This document shows positions 1 through 8,722 of a DNA stretch of 64,000 bases, piece after piece. This DNA comes from Bacillota bacterium (GTDB lineage Bacteria > Bacillota > Clostridia > Lachnospirales > Lachnospiraceae). The notes beneath the pieces are model-generated. The model was not told where the DNA came from. It was given only the letters and a program-made list of their open reading frames with translations, and did no database searches. Within the stretch, counting starts at the first letter, position 1; each line of letters begins with the position of its first letter. Made by a program: the position numbers and the translations under genes. The stretch spans positions 62,001-126,000 of the forward strand of contig JAEZVF010000054.1 in NCBI GenBank assembly GCA_023443225.1, read 5' to 3'.

Positions 1-293
1 AGGTTCTGTCTGGCTTTTACTAGCCGCATTTCAACTTTTTCCATCGTTGTTATGGTTGAATCCTCTGGAATTGCTTCACTCATGAGAATAGCGGAAAAAC
101 CCACTGCAGTCCCAATTTCTAGTACACGCTTCGGCTTTTTCATGGCTAGAAGAAATTTAAGAAAGGTCTGGGTTTCTTTCCGTATAATCGGAACACCTTC
201 GGATAAGGCACTCTTCTCTAATTCTTTTAAATGAGAGGGTAACTCGGTCTGCAAGGAATTAATATAATCTGTAATTCTTTCATCTACTATCAT
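1..293 (-). CDS. trmR: tRNA 5-hydroxyuridine O-methyltransferase TrmR/YrrM, N-terminal part
   Basis: This is a class I SAM-dependent O-methyltransferase, cut by the left window edge; only about 97 N-terminal residues are visible. The SAM-binding motif I appears as VLEIGTAVGFSA around residue 57, followed by an acidic strand end (TTMEKVE). The ATG at 293 has a GGGAG ribosome-binding site. In the family, TrmR methylates 5-hydroxyuridine in the wobble position of tRNA. The assignment rests on the family motif plus context: in Bacillus subtilis yrrM follows yrrL (mltG), yrzB, yrrK and yrzL, and the same set lies just upstream here. A generic catechol-type O-methyltransferase cannot be excluded from this fragment alone. 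Confidence 0.8.
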   Translation of the reverse strand, partial: MIVDERITDYINSLQTELPSHLKELEKSALSEGVPIIRKETQTFLKFLLAMKKPKRVLEIGTAVGFSAILMSEAIPEDSTITTMEKVEMRLVKARQN

Positions 294-402
294 CTGGTGT
301 TCTCCCTACGAAAAGAGCGAACCGACGGCGTTTTCGCCTCGGTTCGCCTCTTGAATAATCTACACTATCATACTACTCTGTTTCTTCTGTTTGATCATCC
401 GT

Positions 403-876
403 TTACTTTTGATCCTTAGTATCGGTTTCATCCTGCTTGGTGGCTGCTGATGTGTCTGATGCTTCCTTCTGGTCCGAAGTATCAACATCATCAGCTGATG
501 GAACTGTAATAATAGCAAATATCTCATCATAGGTCATTGAGGTATTTACAATAAAAGTTCCGGGCATAATATTATACTTTTTCAGCTTCGCTTTTACATA
601 AAAGGAATACTTATTAACGATTACTTTATTTAACTCCAGTTTGCTCGCTACATTCATAGTAGACTCACCTTTTTTAATTTGTATCTCTATATCACGTCCG
701 GGTTCTTCAGAAACCGTCACCTGTCCAAAGACCTGGTAACAAAATTCATAGGTCTGTTTACTAATACTTGTTATCAACATAATTACGACAACATAAAATA
801 TGATATTTAGTAATATTCGTAATATAAAGGTGGTAATCTTTAATACTAGTTTTGCAGTAGCTGGCTTAGAAGTCAT
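403..876 (-). CDS. Short MltG/YceG-like membrane protein, no catalytic domain
   Basis: A 157-residue protein with one membrane segment (about residues 12-38) and an extracytoplasmic part resembling the N-terminal LysM-like subdomain of the endolytic transglycosylase MltG: an IQIKKGESTMNVASKL stretch around residues 65-80, then an MPGTF strand. Full MltG proteins are roughly 340-380 residues and carry a catalytic glutamate in a C-terminal YceG domain, which is absent. The tail (from about 128) is Asp/Ser/Thr/Glu-rich and probably disordered. It sits at the mltG position between rnjA and trmR. After the TAA at 403-405 the frame stays open for nine more acidic-type codons before TAG, so the stop may have shortened the tail recently. 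A non-enzymatic, peptidoglycan-binding role is inference. Confidence 0.65.
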   Translation of the reverse strand: MTSKPATAKLVLKITTFILRILLNIIFYVVVIMLITSISKQTYEFCYQVFGQVTVSEEPGRDIEIQIKKGESTMNVASKLELNKVIVNKYSFYVKAKLKKYNIMPGTFIVNTSMTYDEIFAIITVPSADDVDTSDQKEASDTSAATKQDETDTKDQK

Positions 877-899
877 ATTGGTTTTCTCCTTTTATACAA

Positions 900-2579
900 T
901 CAATCTACTTCCATGATGATTGGTAATATCATAGGATTTCTCTTTGTCCTTTTCCAGAGATAATCACTCAAAGAATCCTTGATTTCGTTTTTCATTCTTC
1001 CCCAGTCTGAGGTGTTTCTACTTAAACATTTGTTCAAAGCATCGCTCACTACCATCTTTGCTTCATCCATAAGATTCTCGGATTCTCTCACATATACAAA
1101 ACCTCTGGATACTATGTCGGGACCTGATAAAACCTGATTCGTATATTTTTCTAACGTAATAACAACAATTAACAATCCATTTTCAGATAAATGTTGTCTA
1201 TCACGAAGTACAATATTTCCAACGTCCCCAACACCAAGACCATCCACGAGAATACCTTGCGCCGGAACCTTACCAGTAACAGCAGCTTTTTCTGAAGATA
1301 ATTCGAGTACATCTCCAGAAGAAAGAATAAATATATTATCTTTCGGAAGTCCCATACTTTGAGCTAATTCAGCATGCTTCATCAAATGTCTATATTCCCC
1401 ATGAAGAGGAATTGCATATTTCGGTTTGGTTAAGGCGTAGATAAGTTTAATCTCTTCTTGGCAAGCATGCCCAGACACATGAGTATCCTGATAGATAACT
1501 TTTGCACCCTTCATGGATAATTCATTAATTACCTTAGAAACTGCCTTTTCGTTTCCAGGAATAGGGGTAGAGCTTAAAATAATGGTATCACCGGGTTTAA
1601 TGGATACTTTTTTATGAATAGAAGCCGCCATTCTTGGCAAAGCTGCCATGGATTCTCCCTGGCTTCCGGTAGTAATCAATACCGTTTTTTCATCTGGATA
1701 ATTTTTCATCTGTTCTATGTCAATAAGAATATTATCAGGAATATTAATATACCCTAGTTCGGAAGCAGTAGCAATAATATTTACCATGCTTCTACCTTCA
1801 ACGATTACTTTTCTTCCATACTTATGGGCTGAATTGATAATTTGTTGCACCCTGTCAACATTAGAAGCAAAGGTCGCAACGATAATGCGGTTTCTTACAT
1901 TCTCGGCAAATATATTATCGAAGGTCTTACCGACCGTTCTTTCCGACATCGTATATCCTGGTCTTTCCGCATTGGTACTATCAGATAGTAAAGCTAAAAC
2001 ACCTTTTTTACCAAGTTCCCCAAAACGTTGTAAATCTATTGTCTCACCAAATACAGGTGTATAATCCACTTTAAAATCTCCTGTATGCACGATTACACCG
2101 GCAGGCGTAAAGATTGCAAGGGAAGCTGCATCAGCAATGCTGTGGTTAATACGGATAAACTCTATTCGGAAACATCCAAGGTTAATCGACTGACCGTATT
2201 TAATCACTTTTCTCTTTGTCGTTTTTAACAAATTGTGTTCCTTAAGTTTGTTTTCAATGATACCGATAGTTAATTTGGTCGCATAAATAGGAACATTGAT
2301 ATCTCTTAAAATATAGGCAAGAGAACCTATATGATCCTCGTGTCCATGGGTAATCACAAAACCCTTCACTTTATGAATGTTATCTTTTAGATAGGTAACA
2401 TCCGGTATAACCAGATCGATTCCTAACATTTCATCATCCGGAAAGGATAAACCACAATCAACTACAATGATACTATCCTCGTATTCATATGCAGTAATAT
2501 TCATTCCGATTTGTTCCAGGCCTCCAAGGGGTATTATTTTTACTCCCTTTTGTTCAGTATAATTTTCTTTTTCTTTCAA
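900..2579 (-). CDS. rnjA: Ribonuclease J
   Basis: RNase J is a metallo-beta-lactamase/beta-CASP nuclease with endonuclease and 5'-3' exonuclease activity in mRNA turnover and rRNA maturation. The zinc motif HGHEDH is at residues 78-83, followed by the HTGDFK strand, the beta-CASP region and the C-terminal HGEYRHL motif. The length of 559 residues is normal. I place the start at a TTG (2577-2579), seven bases after GGAGG; a TTG further upstream lies inside the Shine-Dalgarno sequence and is unlikely. Many clostridia carry one or two RNase J genes; only this copy is visible. It lies downstream of the Fur-type gene and directly upstream of the MltG-like gene. Confidence 0.95.
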   Translation of the reverse strand: MKEKENYTEQKGVKIIPLGGLEQIGMNITAYEYEDSIIVVDCGLSFPDDEMLGIDLVIPDVTYLKDNIHKVKGFVITHGHEDHIGSLAYILRDINVPIYATKLTIGIIENKLKEHNLLKTTKRKVIKYGQSINLGCFRIEFIRINHSIADAASLAIFTPAGVIVHTGDFKVDYTPVFGETIDLQRFGELGKKGVLALLSDSTNAERPGYTMSERTVGKTFDNIFAENVRNRIIVATFASNVDRVQQIINSAHKYGRKVIVEGRSMVNIIATASELGYINIPDNILIDIEQMKNYPDEKTVLITTGSQGESMAALPRMAASIHKKVSIKPGDTIILSSTPIPGNEKAVSKVINELSMKGAKVIYQDTHVSGHACQEEIKLIYALTKPKYAIPLHGEYRHLMKHAELAQSMGLPKDNIFILSSGDVLELSSEKAAVTGKVPAQGILVDGLGVGDVGNIVLRDRQHLSENGLLIVVITLEKYTNQVLSGPDIVSRGFVYVRESENLMDEAKMVVSDALNKCLSRNTSDWGRMKNEIKDSLSDYLWKRTKRNPMILPIIMEVD

Positions 2580-2678
2580 AAAATGCACCTCCAATGGTTA
2601 GTTTATGTAGTATTGTCCATTATATTTCAAGTGCACTCCATATTAAATCAAATTTGATTTCAGTAGGATGATTTCATC

Positions 2679-3137
2679 TTATTTATGTTCTTCTTCTCTG
2701 CAGTCCTTACAATATCCAAACAGTTTCACTTCATGATCTACTACCTCAAAGTTCATAACCTTTTGTATACTGCCTTCCAATGTCTCCAGTAAATCATCTT
2801 GAAAAGTTAATACATTACCACAATTCAGGCATATCAAATGATGGTGATGATGTGTACTGTTTTGGCAATCTTTATGCCCAATCTCGTACCGCGTATAACC
2901 ATCACCTAAATCAAGCTTATCAATAAGGTTTAACTCTGCTAATAATTGAATTGTTCTGTAAACGGTCGCCAATCCAATCTCTGGATTCTTGATTTTTACA
3001 CATTCATATATTTCTTCAGCTGTTAAATGCTTATCCGGTCTATTTTCCAATGCTTCCAGTATCGCAATTCTCTGCACGGTAACCTTAAGCCCATTTTGTT
3101 TTAACAAGGTTTTGAATCGTTCCTGCTTGTCCGGCAT
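2679..3137 (-). CDS. Fur-family metal-dependent repressor (Fur/PerR/Zur type)
   Basis: A 152-residue Ferric-uptake-regulator family protein. The N-terminal winged helix carries the recognition helix region PEIGLATVYRTIQLL (around residues 52-66), and the C-terminal dimerisation domain has a run of five histidines followed by a CLNCGN motif and a C-terminal CKDC pair, which together make the structural zinc site. Such proteins bind Fe, Zn or Mn and repress uptake or peroxide-stress genes. The sequence alone does not decide between Fur, PerR and Zur. ATG at 3137 follows AAGGTGAT. It stands between yrzB and rnjA on the same strand, with about 100 bases of its own upstream region. Confidence 0.9.
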   Translation of the reverse strand: MPDKQERFKTLLKQNGLKVTVQRIAILEALENRPDKHLTAEEIYECVKIKNPEIGLATVYRTIQLLAELNLIDKLDLGDGYTRYEIGHKDCQNSTHHHHHLICLNCGNVLTFQDDLLETLEGSIQKVMNFEVVDHEVKLFGYCKDCREEEHK

Positions 3138-3239
3138 AGTCTTATCACCTTCCTGATTATGCTATAATCCCGTTCATTAATGAAATCTTTACATCTGATT
3201 AATAATTCGCACTTTAATAATCTAATTTATTTGTTACAT

Positions 3240-3518
3240 TTATTCTGTCTCTAATTCAATATCATCTAATAATTCCTCAAATATTTTTGCTATTAGTTCT
3301 AATTCCTGTTCGTCTTCTACCATTTCATATAAAGCTGCTTCGTCTGTTTCCTTTGATTTGTCTTTTAGGATATATGCATTGCCATCTTCATCCTCTTCAT
3401 CCGCATCGGAAACAAGTAAATAATTGCAACCGCTCACTTTTGTCTGCTCTATGATATAAAATTCTACATCTTCATTTTCGTCTGTAGTAAAAATAACTTT
3501 ATTACCCTTATTCTCCAT
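3240..3518 (-). CDS. yrzB: DUF1292 protein, YrzB-like
   Basis: A 92-residue very acidic protein of the DUF1292 family: a beta-rich start (NKVIFTTDENEDVEFYIIEQT) followed by an Asp/Glu-rich stretch and ending EELLDDIELETE. Function is unknown, but the gene is conserved next to ruvX and ireB in Firmicutes. I choose the ATG at 3516-3518, eight bases after AGGAG; a GTG at 3527 lies inside that Shine-Dalgarno sequence. The ATG falls two bases after the TGA of ruvX, so translation of the two is probably coupled. Confidence 0.88.
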   Translation of the reverse strand: MENKGNKVIFTTDENEDVEFYIIEQTKVSGCNYLLVSDADEEDEDGNAYILKDKSKETDEAALYEMVEDEQELELIAKIFEELLDDIELETE

Positions 3519-3519
3519 T

Positions 3520-3966
3520 TCACTCACTCCTATCCGGCTGCCTTTCCCGGCTTATCATATCAAGATATCCCTGTAATATCAAAACTGCAGCCAGTTTGTC
3601 TACAACTGCCCCTCTATCCTGTCTGCGTACATCTCCCAGAATTAAAGTCTTAGTAGCTTCTACCGTGGTTAGTCTTTCATCCCATAGTATGACTTCAAGT
3701 CCGGTTCTACGTCGTAACGTTTCAGCAAACTCTTCTGATTTTAACGCACGTTCACCGACTGTATTGTTCATATTCTTCGGATATCCCAATACAATTCTTT
3801 CTACGCTATATTCAGAAATAAGTTCTTCTATCCTAGCTAAGGTTTGACGCAATTTTGTCTCTTGTTTTCTCCGTATCGTCTCGATTCCCTGAGCAGTAAT
3901 CAACAGTTCATCACTAATTGCTACTCCCACTGTGACTGAACCATAATCTAATCCCATTATCCGCAT
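3520..3966 (-). CDS. ruvX: Putative pre-16S rRNA nuclease / Holliday junction resolvase-like YqgF
   Basis: A 148-residue RNase H-fold protein of the YqgF/RuvX family. Visible family motifs are [19 protein letters not shown] at the N-terminus (first catalytic Asp), GYPKNMNNT around residue 66, WDERLTT near 96 and [14 protein letters not shown] at the C-terminus. Members process the 5' end of pre-16S rRNA; resolvase activity was an older proposal. The ATG at 3966 has AGGAG five bases upstream; an ORF extension to 4005 has no ribosome-binding site and lacks conservation with the family start. It follows ireB and is followed by yrzB, the usual Firmicutes order. Confidence 0.93.
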   Translation of the reverse strand: MRIMGLDYGSVTVGVAISDELLITAQGIETIRRKQETKLRQTLARIEELISEYSVERIVLGYPKNMNNTVGERALKSEEFAETLRRRTGLEVILWDERLTTVEATKTLILGDVRRQDRGAVVDKLAAVLILQGYLDMISRERQPDRSE

Positions 3967-4019
3967 ATCGGCTCCTATTTGCCTGCTGTATATTACCTTA
4001 GCCAAGTCTCTGAATGAAA

Positions 4020-4280
4020 TTACATCAAATTCCGGTTAATGTACTCTGTCAACAGTTCTTCTAATATTTCATCTCTTTCAACCTTCATAATTAGACTTCG
4101 CGCATTATTATGGCTCGTTATGTAGGTTGGATCTCCTGACATGATGTATCCAACGATTTGGTTTACCGGATTATATCCCTTTTCCGTCATCGCTATAAAA
4201 ACAGTAGTAATAATGTCCTTTACTGAAATCTCGTTTTCCTTCTGTACTTTAAAGTATTGTGTGTTGTTAGACTCCTGCAT
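4020..4280 (-). CDS. ireB: IreB family regulatory phosphoprotein (YrzL, UPF0297)
   Basis: An 86-residue protein matching the IreB/YrzL family throughout: [37 protein letters not shown] and [15 protein letters not shown] are hallmark segments. In enterococci IreB is phosphorylated by the PASTA kinase IreK and negatively affects cephalosporin resistance; in clostridia its function has not been worked out as far as I know. It heads the conserved ireB-ruvX-yrzB set. Threonines near the N-terminus (Thr7, Thr25, Thr26) are present, but which if any is phosphorylated cannot be told from sequence. Confidence 0.93.
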   Translation of the reverse strand: MQESNNTQYFKVQKENEISVKDIITTVFIAMTEKGYNPVNQIVGYIMSGDPTYITSHNNARSLIMKVERDEILEELLTEYINRNLM

Positions 4281-4426
4281 ACCATCACGCCCTTCCCTTA
4301 CGATTCGCTCCTTAGGTTAACTTATCTATTATCACATGATTTCATTGATTTCCTTTGTATGATATCATTATTTTCTTTACGCTTAAAGTGTCTATTAGTA
4401 TATATTAATATAAAACAGAAGAAATT

Positions 4427-5782
4427 TCAATCCATTATTTCACAGAACATGATTTCTTTGTCTATTTGACCAATTACCTTAGCTTGGATTATCTCATTAC
4501 TAATATCTTTGTCTGAACTTACAGCTAATTTTAAATATCGCTCATTATGCCCAACAAAGTAATCCTTTCCACCTACTGTCAAACTCTCTTCTACTAGAAT
4601 TCTTTCTACTTTTCCAAGAAATAAATTCTGGTATTCCTGCCTTAGCTTTGCTTCTAATTCTATCAAGATATTGCTTCTTTTCGTCTTGATTTCTTCTTTT
4701 ACCTGATTTGGCAAAGTCTCAGCTTTCGTACCTTTTCTTACAGAGTATTTAAAAATATGCATTTGAGCAAATGCCACTTTTTGTAGAAACTCTTTGCTAG
4801 TATCAAATTCTATCTCTGTTTCTCCCGGAAAACCAACGATGACATCCGTTGTAATTGCAGGATTGTCAAAATATTTGCGAAGCAGCTGGCATTTTTCATA
4901 ATATTCCTCAACCGTATATTTTCTGTTCATCCGTTGTAAAGTCTCGTTACTTCCACTTTGTAAAGAAAGATGAAAATGAGGACAAAATTTACTAATTCCT
5001 GATAGAGTCTTAGCAAATTCTTCAGTAATTATTCTTGGTTCTAAGGATCCAAGACGAATTCTCTCCAAACCATCAATCCTACTTAACTTAACAATCAAAC
5101 TCAATAAATGGGGTGTTTTCTCATTACTATCGTCAAAATCAATTCCATAGGAAGACAGATGGATTCCGGTTAAAACGATTTCTTTGTATCCCTTATTTAC
5201 CAGATTCATCACTTCATCGTAAACGGCTTCTACTGCTCTGCTTCTTACCCTTCCTCTAGCATAAGGGATGATACAATAAGAGCAAAACTGATTACAACCA
5301 TCTTGTATTTTAATATAAGCTCTGGTTTTTTCAGATACGGATTCAATACTGAGTTCCTCATATTCTGCCTTCTCACTAAGGTCTAAAACAGTATCCGTTA
5401 AGAAGTTGCTTTCTATTTCATGTTCATGTATGATTTCATATTCATGAATGATTTGTATGATATCCTTTTTCTTGTTATTTCCAATAATTATATCTACAGC
5501 CTCATCCTGTTCCAGTACTTCCCCCGCAGCCTGCACATAACAGCCTACAGCCACCACAATAGCATTTTCATTCATTTTTCTAGCCCTGTGCAGCATTTGG
5601 CGTGATTTTCTATCCGCTATATTCGTTACGGTACAGGTGTTAATAACATAGACATCTGCAAGTTCGGCAAAATTAACAATCCGGTAGCCGGAATCTTCAA
5701 ATAATTTCTGCATGGCATCTGTCTCATAAGAATTTACTTTGCATCCTAAGGTAAGAAATGCTACGGATTTACTTTTTGTCAT
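4427..5782 (-). CDS. mtaB: tRNA t6A37 methylthiotransferase MtaB
   Basis: A 451-residue radical-SAM methylthiotransferase. Three N-terminal cysteines for the auxiliary cluster are visible in LGCKVNSYE (Cys14), NTCTVT and GCYVQ; the radical-SAM cluster motif CNQFCSYC follows around residue 163, with the typical PYARGRVRSR next to it; a C-terminal TRAM-like domain closes the protein. MtaB adds the 2-methylthio group to t6A37 of tRNAs reading ANN codons. The LGCKVNSYE start and DRKSRQMLHRARK region fit MtaB rather than MiaB or RimO. ATG at 5782 follows GGAAGGA. A weakly structured, AT-rich gap follows before ireB. Confidence 0.93.
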   Translation of the reverse strand: MTKSKSVAFLTLGCKVNSYETDAMQKLFEDSGYRIVNFAELADVYVINTCTVTNIADRKSRQMLHRARKMNENAIVVAVGCYVQAAGEVLEQDEAVDIIIGNNKKKDIIQIIHEYEIIHEHEIESNFLTDTVLDLSEKAEYEELSIESVSEKTRAYIKIQDGCNQFCSYCIIPYARGRVRSRAVEAVYDEVMNLVNKGYKEIVLTGIHLSSYGIDFDDSNEKTPHLLSLIVKLSRIDGLERIRLGSLEPRIITEEFAKTLSGISKFCPHFHLSLQSGSNETLQRMNRKYTVEEYYEKCQLLRKYFDNPAITTDVIVGFPGETEIEFDTSKEFLQKVAFAQMHIFKYSVRKGTKAETLPNQVKEEIKTKRSNILIELEAKLRQEYQNLFLGKVERILVEESLTVGGKDYFVGHNERYLKLAVSSDKDISNEIIQAKVIGQIDKEIMFCEIMD

Positions 5783-5878
5783 TCATATCCTTCCAATCTA
5801 AATAATCAAAGCTGTTTATTCAGCTAAATTTGTATTCTCTAAAATTTGTTAATTTGGTTTTTTTATCTACTTTGTATA

Positions 5879-5907
5879 TTGACTTTTAAATTTCTAAATT
5901 GTAGTAT
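5879..5907 (+). promoter_or_regulatory. Sigma-A type promoter for the HPr-like gene
   Basis: TTGACT at 5879-5884 and TAGTAT at 5902-5907 with a 17-base spacer, about 60 bases upstream of the HPr-like start. Between them and the gene is an AT-rich leader ending in AAGGAGGAG. A good match to the vegetative consensus. Confidence 0.7.
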
Positions 5908-5967
5908 AGACTTGTAGCAAAATAAGAAATTTTTTCTTATTCAAAACAAAAATAAGGAGGAGTTATC

Positions 5968-6201
5968 ATGAAAACAGTACAAATATCTCTTAATTCTATT
6001 GATAAGGTGAAATCCTTTGTAAATGACGTAACTAAATTTGATTCTGATTTTGATTTAGTTTCCGGCAGATACGTTATCGATGCAAAATCAATCATGGGAA
6101 TATTTAGTTTGGATTTATCAAAACCAATTGATTTAAATATTCATAGTGAAGACAGTGTTGATAAAATTCTTACTATTCTTAAACCTTATATTGTAGAATA
6201 G
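5968..6201 (+). CDS. HPr-like protein lacking the phosphocarrier histidine
   Basis: A 77-residue protein with the HPr/Crh fold signature. The C-terminal part AKSIMGIFSLDLSKPIDL corresponds to the regulatory-serine loop of HPr, with Ser41 at the position of HPr Ser46. The N-terminal catalytic loop (GLHARPA in HPr) is replaced by NSIDKVKSFV, so there is no His15 equivalent and the protein should not carry phosphate in the PTS chain. This pattern recalls Crh of bacilli, which acts only through Ser-phosphorylation as a CcpA co-regulator; that role here is inference. It is a single plus-strand gene with its own promoter, ribosome-binding site (AAGGAGGAG) and terminator, set in a long run of minus-strand genes. 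Confidence 0.82.
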   Translation: MKTVQISLNSIDKVKSFVNDVTKFDSDFDLVSGRYVIDAKSIMGIFSLDLSKPIDLNIHSEDSVDKILTILKPYIVE

Positions 6202-6217
6202 TTTTAATTACTTATTG

Positions 6218-6246
6218 AGGAGGATACGTGGTATCCTCTTTTTTTG
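6218..6246 (+). terminator. Intrinsic terminator of the HPr-like gene
   Basis: A perfect eight-base stem GAGGATAC (6220-6227) / GTATCCTC (6231-6238) with a GTG loop and a run of seven T. It ends the single-gene plus-strand transcript. Confidence 0.9.
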
Positions 6247-6305
6247 CGCGAAGGCTAATCTCAAATTCTTCAAGCTAATTTGAAAAAAACTTGAGAACGC
6301 TACGA

Positions 6306-7481
6306 TTATTGCACGAAAATAGTCTCTTTTGTTTCTAACGCAGTTTGAACCATTTCGTCGATTTTTTCTTCCAGACATCTTTCAGAATGACGAATCACCT
6401 TCAGATTTGGTTTCGTAACCGGATGTTTTGCCACAAAAATTGTACAGCAATCCTCATAGGGAAGTATAGAAGTCTCATACGTATTGATTTTCTCTGCAAT
6501 ATCAACAATATCCTGTTTGTCAAAGGCAATCAGCGGACGATAAACCGGCATGGTACAAACCTCATTGGTTGCAGCTAAACTTTGCATAGTCTGACTTGCC
6601 ACCTGACCGATACTTTCACCGGTGATTAATCCAAGGCAACCGGATTCTTCCGCAATTGTCTGTGCAATTCTCATCATATATCTTCTCATTATAATGGTTA
6701 ATTCATCATGTGGGCATTTTTCATATATATAAAGCTGAATGTCCGTAAAATTAATGACATGTAGCTTGATTGGTCCTGTGTATCTTGATACCAATCTGGC
6801 AAGGTCTACTACTTTTTGCTTCGCTCTTTCACTTGTATATGGTGGGGCATGAAAATAAACAGCATCAATAGTAACACCTCTTTTTGAAATCATATAGCCT
6901 GCAACAGGACTATCGATTCCTCCAGATAATAGAAGCATGGCTTTCCCATTACTGCCTACAGGCATACCTCCTAGTCCCGGAATTACTTCAGAATATACGT
7001 AAGATTTATTTCGTATCTCTACCATAATACGCACGGAAGGATTATGGACGTCTACTTTTAATGTAGGAAAACGTTGAAGTAAATATGCTCCCATTTCAAT
7101 ACAAATCTCCGGAGATGTCATCGGATATTTTTTATCGGAACGCTTTGCTTCCATCTTGAACGTAAAATTTTTATCTGGATATTTCTCTTCCACAAAATTG
7201 CCAACCGCTTTTGTTAACGGTTCCCATTCTATGGTATCAATAATCATAACGGGACAGATCTGAGCAATACCAAATACCCGTTTTAGTGCACTAACTGTTT
7301 CTTCGTAATCATAATCATCCGGGCACTCAATATATATTCTGCCTTGTTCTTTCGTAACCAGATAATTTCCCAAATCCTTTAAGTTATTCTTAATTTGATC
7401 CTTTAGCGCGTTCTCAAATAGATATCTATTCTTTCCTTTTAATCCAATCTCCGAATATTTTATTAAAAATGCTTTATACAT
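6306..7481 (-). CDS. thiI: tRNA 4-thiouridine synthetase ThiI
   Basis: A 391-residue protein with N-terminal ferredoxin-like and THUMP domains (about 1-165) and a PP-loop adenylating domain containing SGGIDSP at residues 186-192. ThiI activates U8 of tRNA for sulfur insertion to 4-thiouridine and, in some organisms, feeds the thiamine thiazole pathway. There is no C-terminal rhodanese domain, as is usual in Firmicutes; sulfur probably comes directly from the cysteine desulfurase encoded just upstream. The ATG at 7481 has GAGG five bases upstream; a GTG at 7523 would add 14 residues with no family similarity. Paired cysteines (EDCC near residue 350) are present. Confidence 0.94.
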   Translation of the reverse strand: MYKAFLIKYSEIGLKGKNRYLFENALKDQIKNNLKDLGNYLVTKEQGRIYIECPDDYDYEETVSALKRVFGIAQICPVMIIDTIEWEPLTKAVGNFVEEKYPDKNFTFKMEAKRSDKKYPMTSPEICIEMGAYLLQRFPTLKVDVHNPSVRIMVEIRNKSYVYSEVIPGLGGMPVGSNGKAMLLLSGGIDSPVAGYMISKRGVTIDAVYFHAPPYTSERAKQKVVDLARLVSRYTGPIKLHVINFTDIQLYIYEKCPHDELTIIMRRYMMRIAQTIAEESGCLGLITGESIGQVASQTMQSLAATNEVCTMPVYRPLIAFDKQDIVDIAEKINTYETSILPYEDCCTIFVAKHPVTKPNLKVIRHSERCLEEKIDEMVQTALETKETIFVQ

Positions 7482-7524
7482 AAAAACCTCTTTCCCGTAA
7501 GTATCACCGTTTTTTCCGTTCACT

Positions 7525-8685
7525 TTAATGTCTGATAAATCTTCTTAACTGCGGTACTAATTCCTTTAACATATCTACTGCATATCGTACTTCTTCCTTG
7601 GTAGTTTCCACGGAAAAACTGAACCGTAAAGTGGAATCTAATAAATCATCTCGTAGCCCAATTGCTTTTAATGTTTCACTTACAGCTGTATGATTGGAAG
7701 CACATGCAGAACCTGAAGATACATATACTTGCTTGCCTTCTAACGCATGCAACAATACTTCACTTCGAATTCCTTCAAAGCTAACGCTTACTATATGTGG
7801 AGCAGTTTCAATCAGAGGAAGTCTGATACCATTCACCGTCGTACCATTAATCTTTAAAACTTCCTCGATAAAAGTTTGCTTTAGTTCATACAGAAACGCT
7901 TTTTTCTGTTCATGATCTTCATAGATCTCTTTCACCGCTTGTCCGATTCCTGCTATTGCAGGTACATTCTCTGTTCCTGAACGTATTCCTTTTTGTTGCC
8001 CACCTCCAAAAAGAATCGGTTTCATTTTTACCTTATCTCGGATATAAAGCACACCACTTCCTTTCGGACCATGGATTTTATGACCGCTAATGGATAATAA
8101 GTCGATACCTTCCCTTTTGGGATATATTCTATATTTACCAAACGCTTGTATTGCATCCACATGCAACAATAGGTTCGGATTCTTTTCTTTTATTCGCCTA
8201 GATATTTCACTTATCTTTTGAACGGAACCAATCTCATTATTAACGTACATAACTGATACCAGAATGGTATCATCGCAAACCGCATCGACTAATTCCTCCA
8301 TCTGTATTCTTCCATCCTGATCTACCGGAATGTACGTAACATGGAATCCCTTTTCTTCCAGATACAACAAAGGACTATGTACGGATGGATGTTCAATCCG
8401 GGTTGTGATAATATGTTTACCACTACGCATATTTGCAAGAGCAGTGCCAATTAAGGCCATATTGTTCGATTCTGTACCGCCAGAAGTAAATAAAATTTCT
8501 TTAGATTCTACCTTTAGATTTTTCGCAAGGATGTCCTTAGCCGTTCTGATGTACTGTTCTGCTTCTATCCCTTTTTTATGCAAGGAAGAAGGATTCCCAT
8601 AATCTAGGGATAACGTGTCCATCATGATATCTCTTACTGAATCAAATGCTCTTGTTGTTGCAGAATTATCCAAATATGCTTCCAT
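7525..8685 (-). CDS. Cysteine desulfurase (NifS/IscS family), ThiI partner
   Basis: A 386-residue PLP enzyme that removes sulfur from cysteine to make a protein persulfide. It shows the start signature YLDNSATT, the PLP-lysine motif SISGHKIHGPKG around residue 200, and the active cysteine in SSGSACAS near residue 327. The position directly before thiI, with less than 50 bases between them, mirrors nifZ-thiI of Bacillus and suggests it is the dedicated sulfur donor for tRNA thiolation rather than the general Fe-S cluster enzyme. That specialisation is inference; no iscU or sufU lies nearby. Confidence 0.92.
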   Translation of the reverse strand: MEAYLDNSATTRAFDSVRDIMMDTLSLDYGNPSSLHKKGIEAEQYIRTAKDILAKNLKVESKEILFTSGGTESNNMALIGTALANMRSGKHIITTRIEHPSVHSPLLYLEEKGFHVTYIPVDQDGRIQMEELVDAVCDDTILVSVMYVNNEIGSVQKISEISRRIKEKNPNLLLHVDAIQAFGKYRIYPKREGIDLLSISGHKIHGPKGSGVLYIRDKVKMKPILFGGGQQKGIRSGTENVPAIAGIGQAVKEIYEDHEQKKAFLYELKQTFIEEVLKINGTTVNGIRLPLIETAPHIVSVSFEGIRSEVLLHALEGKQVYVSSGSACASNHTAVSETLKAIGLRDDLLDSTLRFSFSVETTKEEVRYAVDMLKELVPQLRRFIRH

Positions 8686-8722
8686 TTATTTATACCTTTT
8701 TCCTTTAATGCGTATTTCATAA

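Noticed and set aside
1717..2064. Open reading frame on the plus strand inside rnjA
   Set aside because: It is the antisense shadow of a strongly conserved gene, has no ribosome-binding site and no family signal.
7482..7523. Longer N-terminus for ThiI from GTG 7523
   Set aside because: No ribosome-binding site, no homology in the extra 14 residues; ATG 7481 has a good site.
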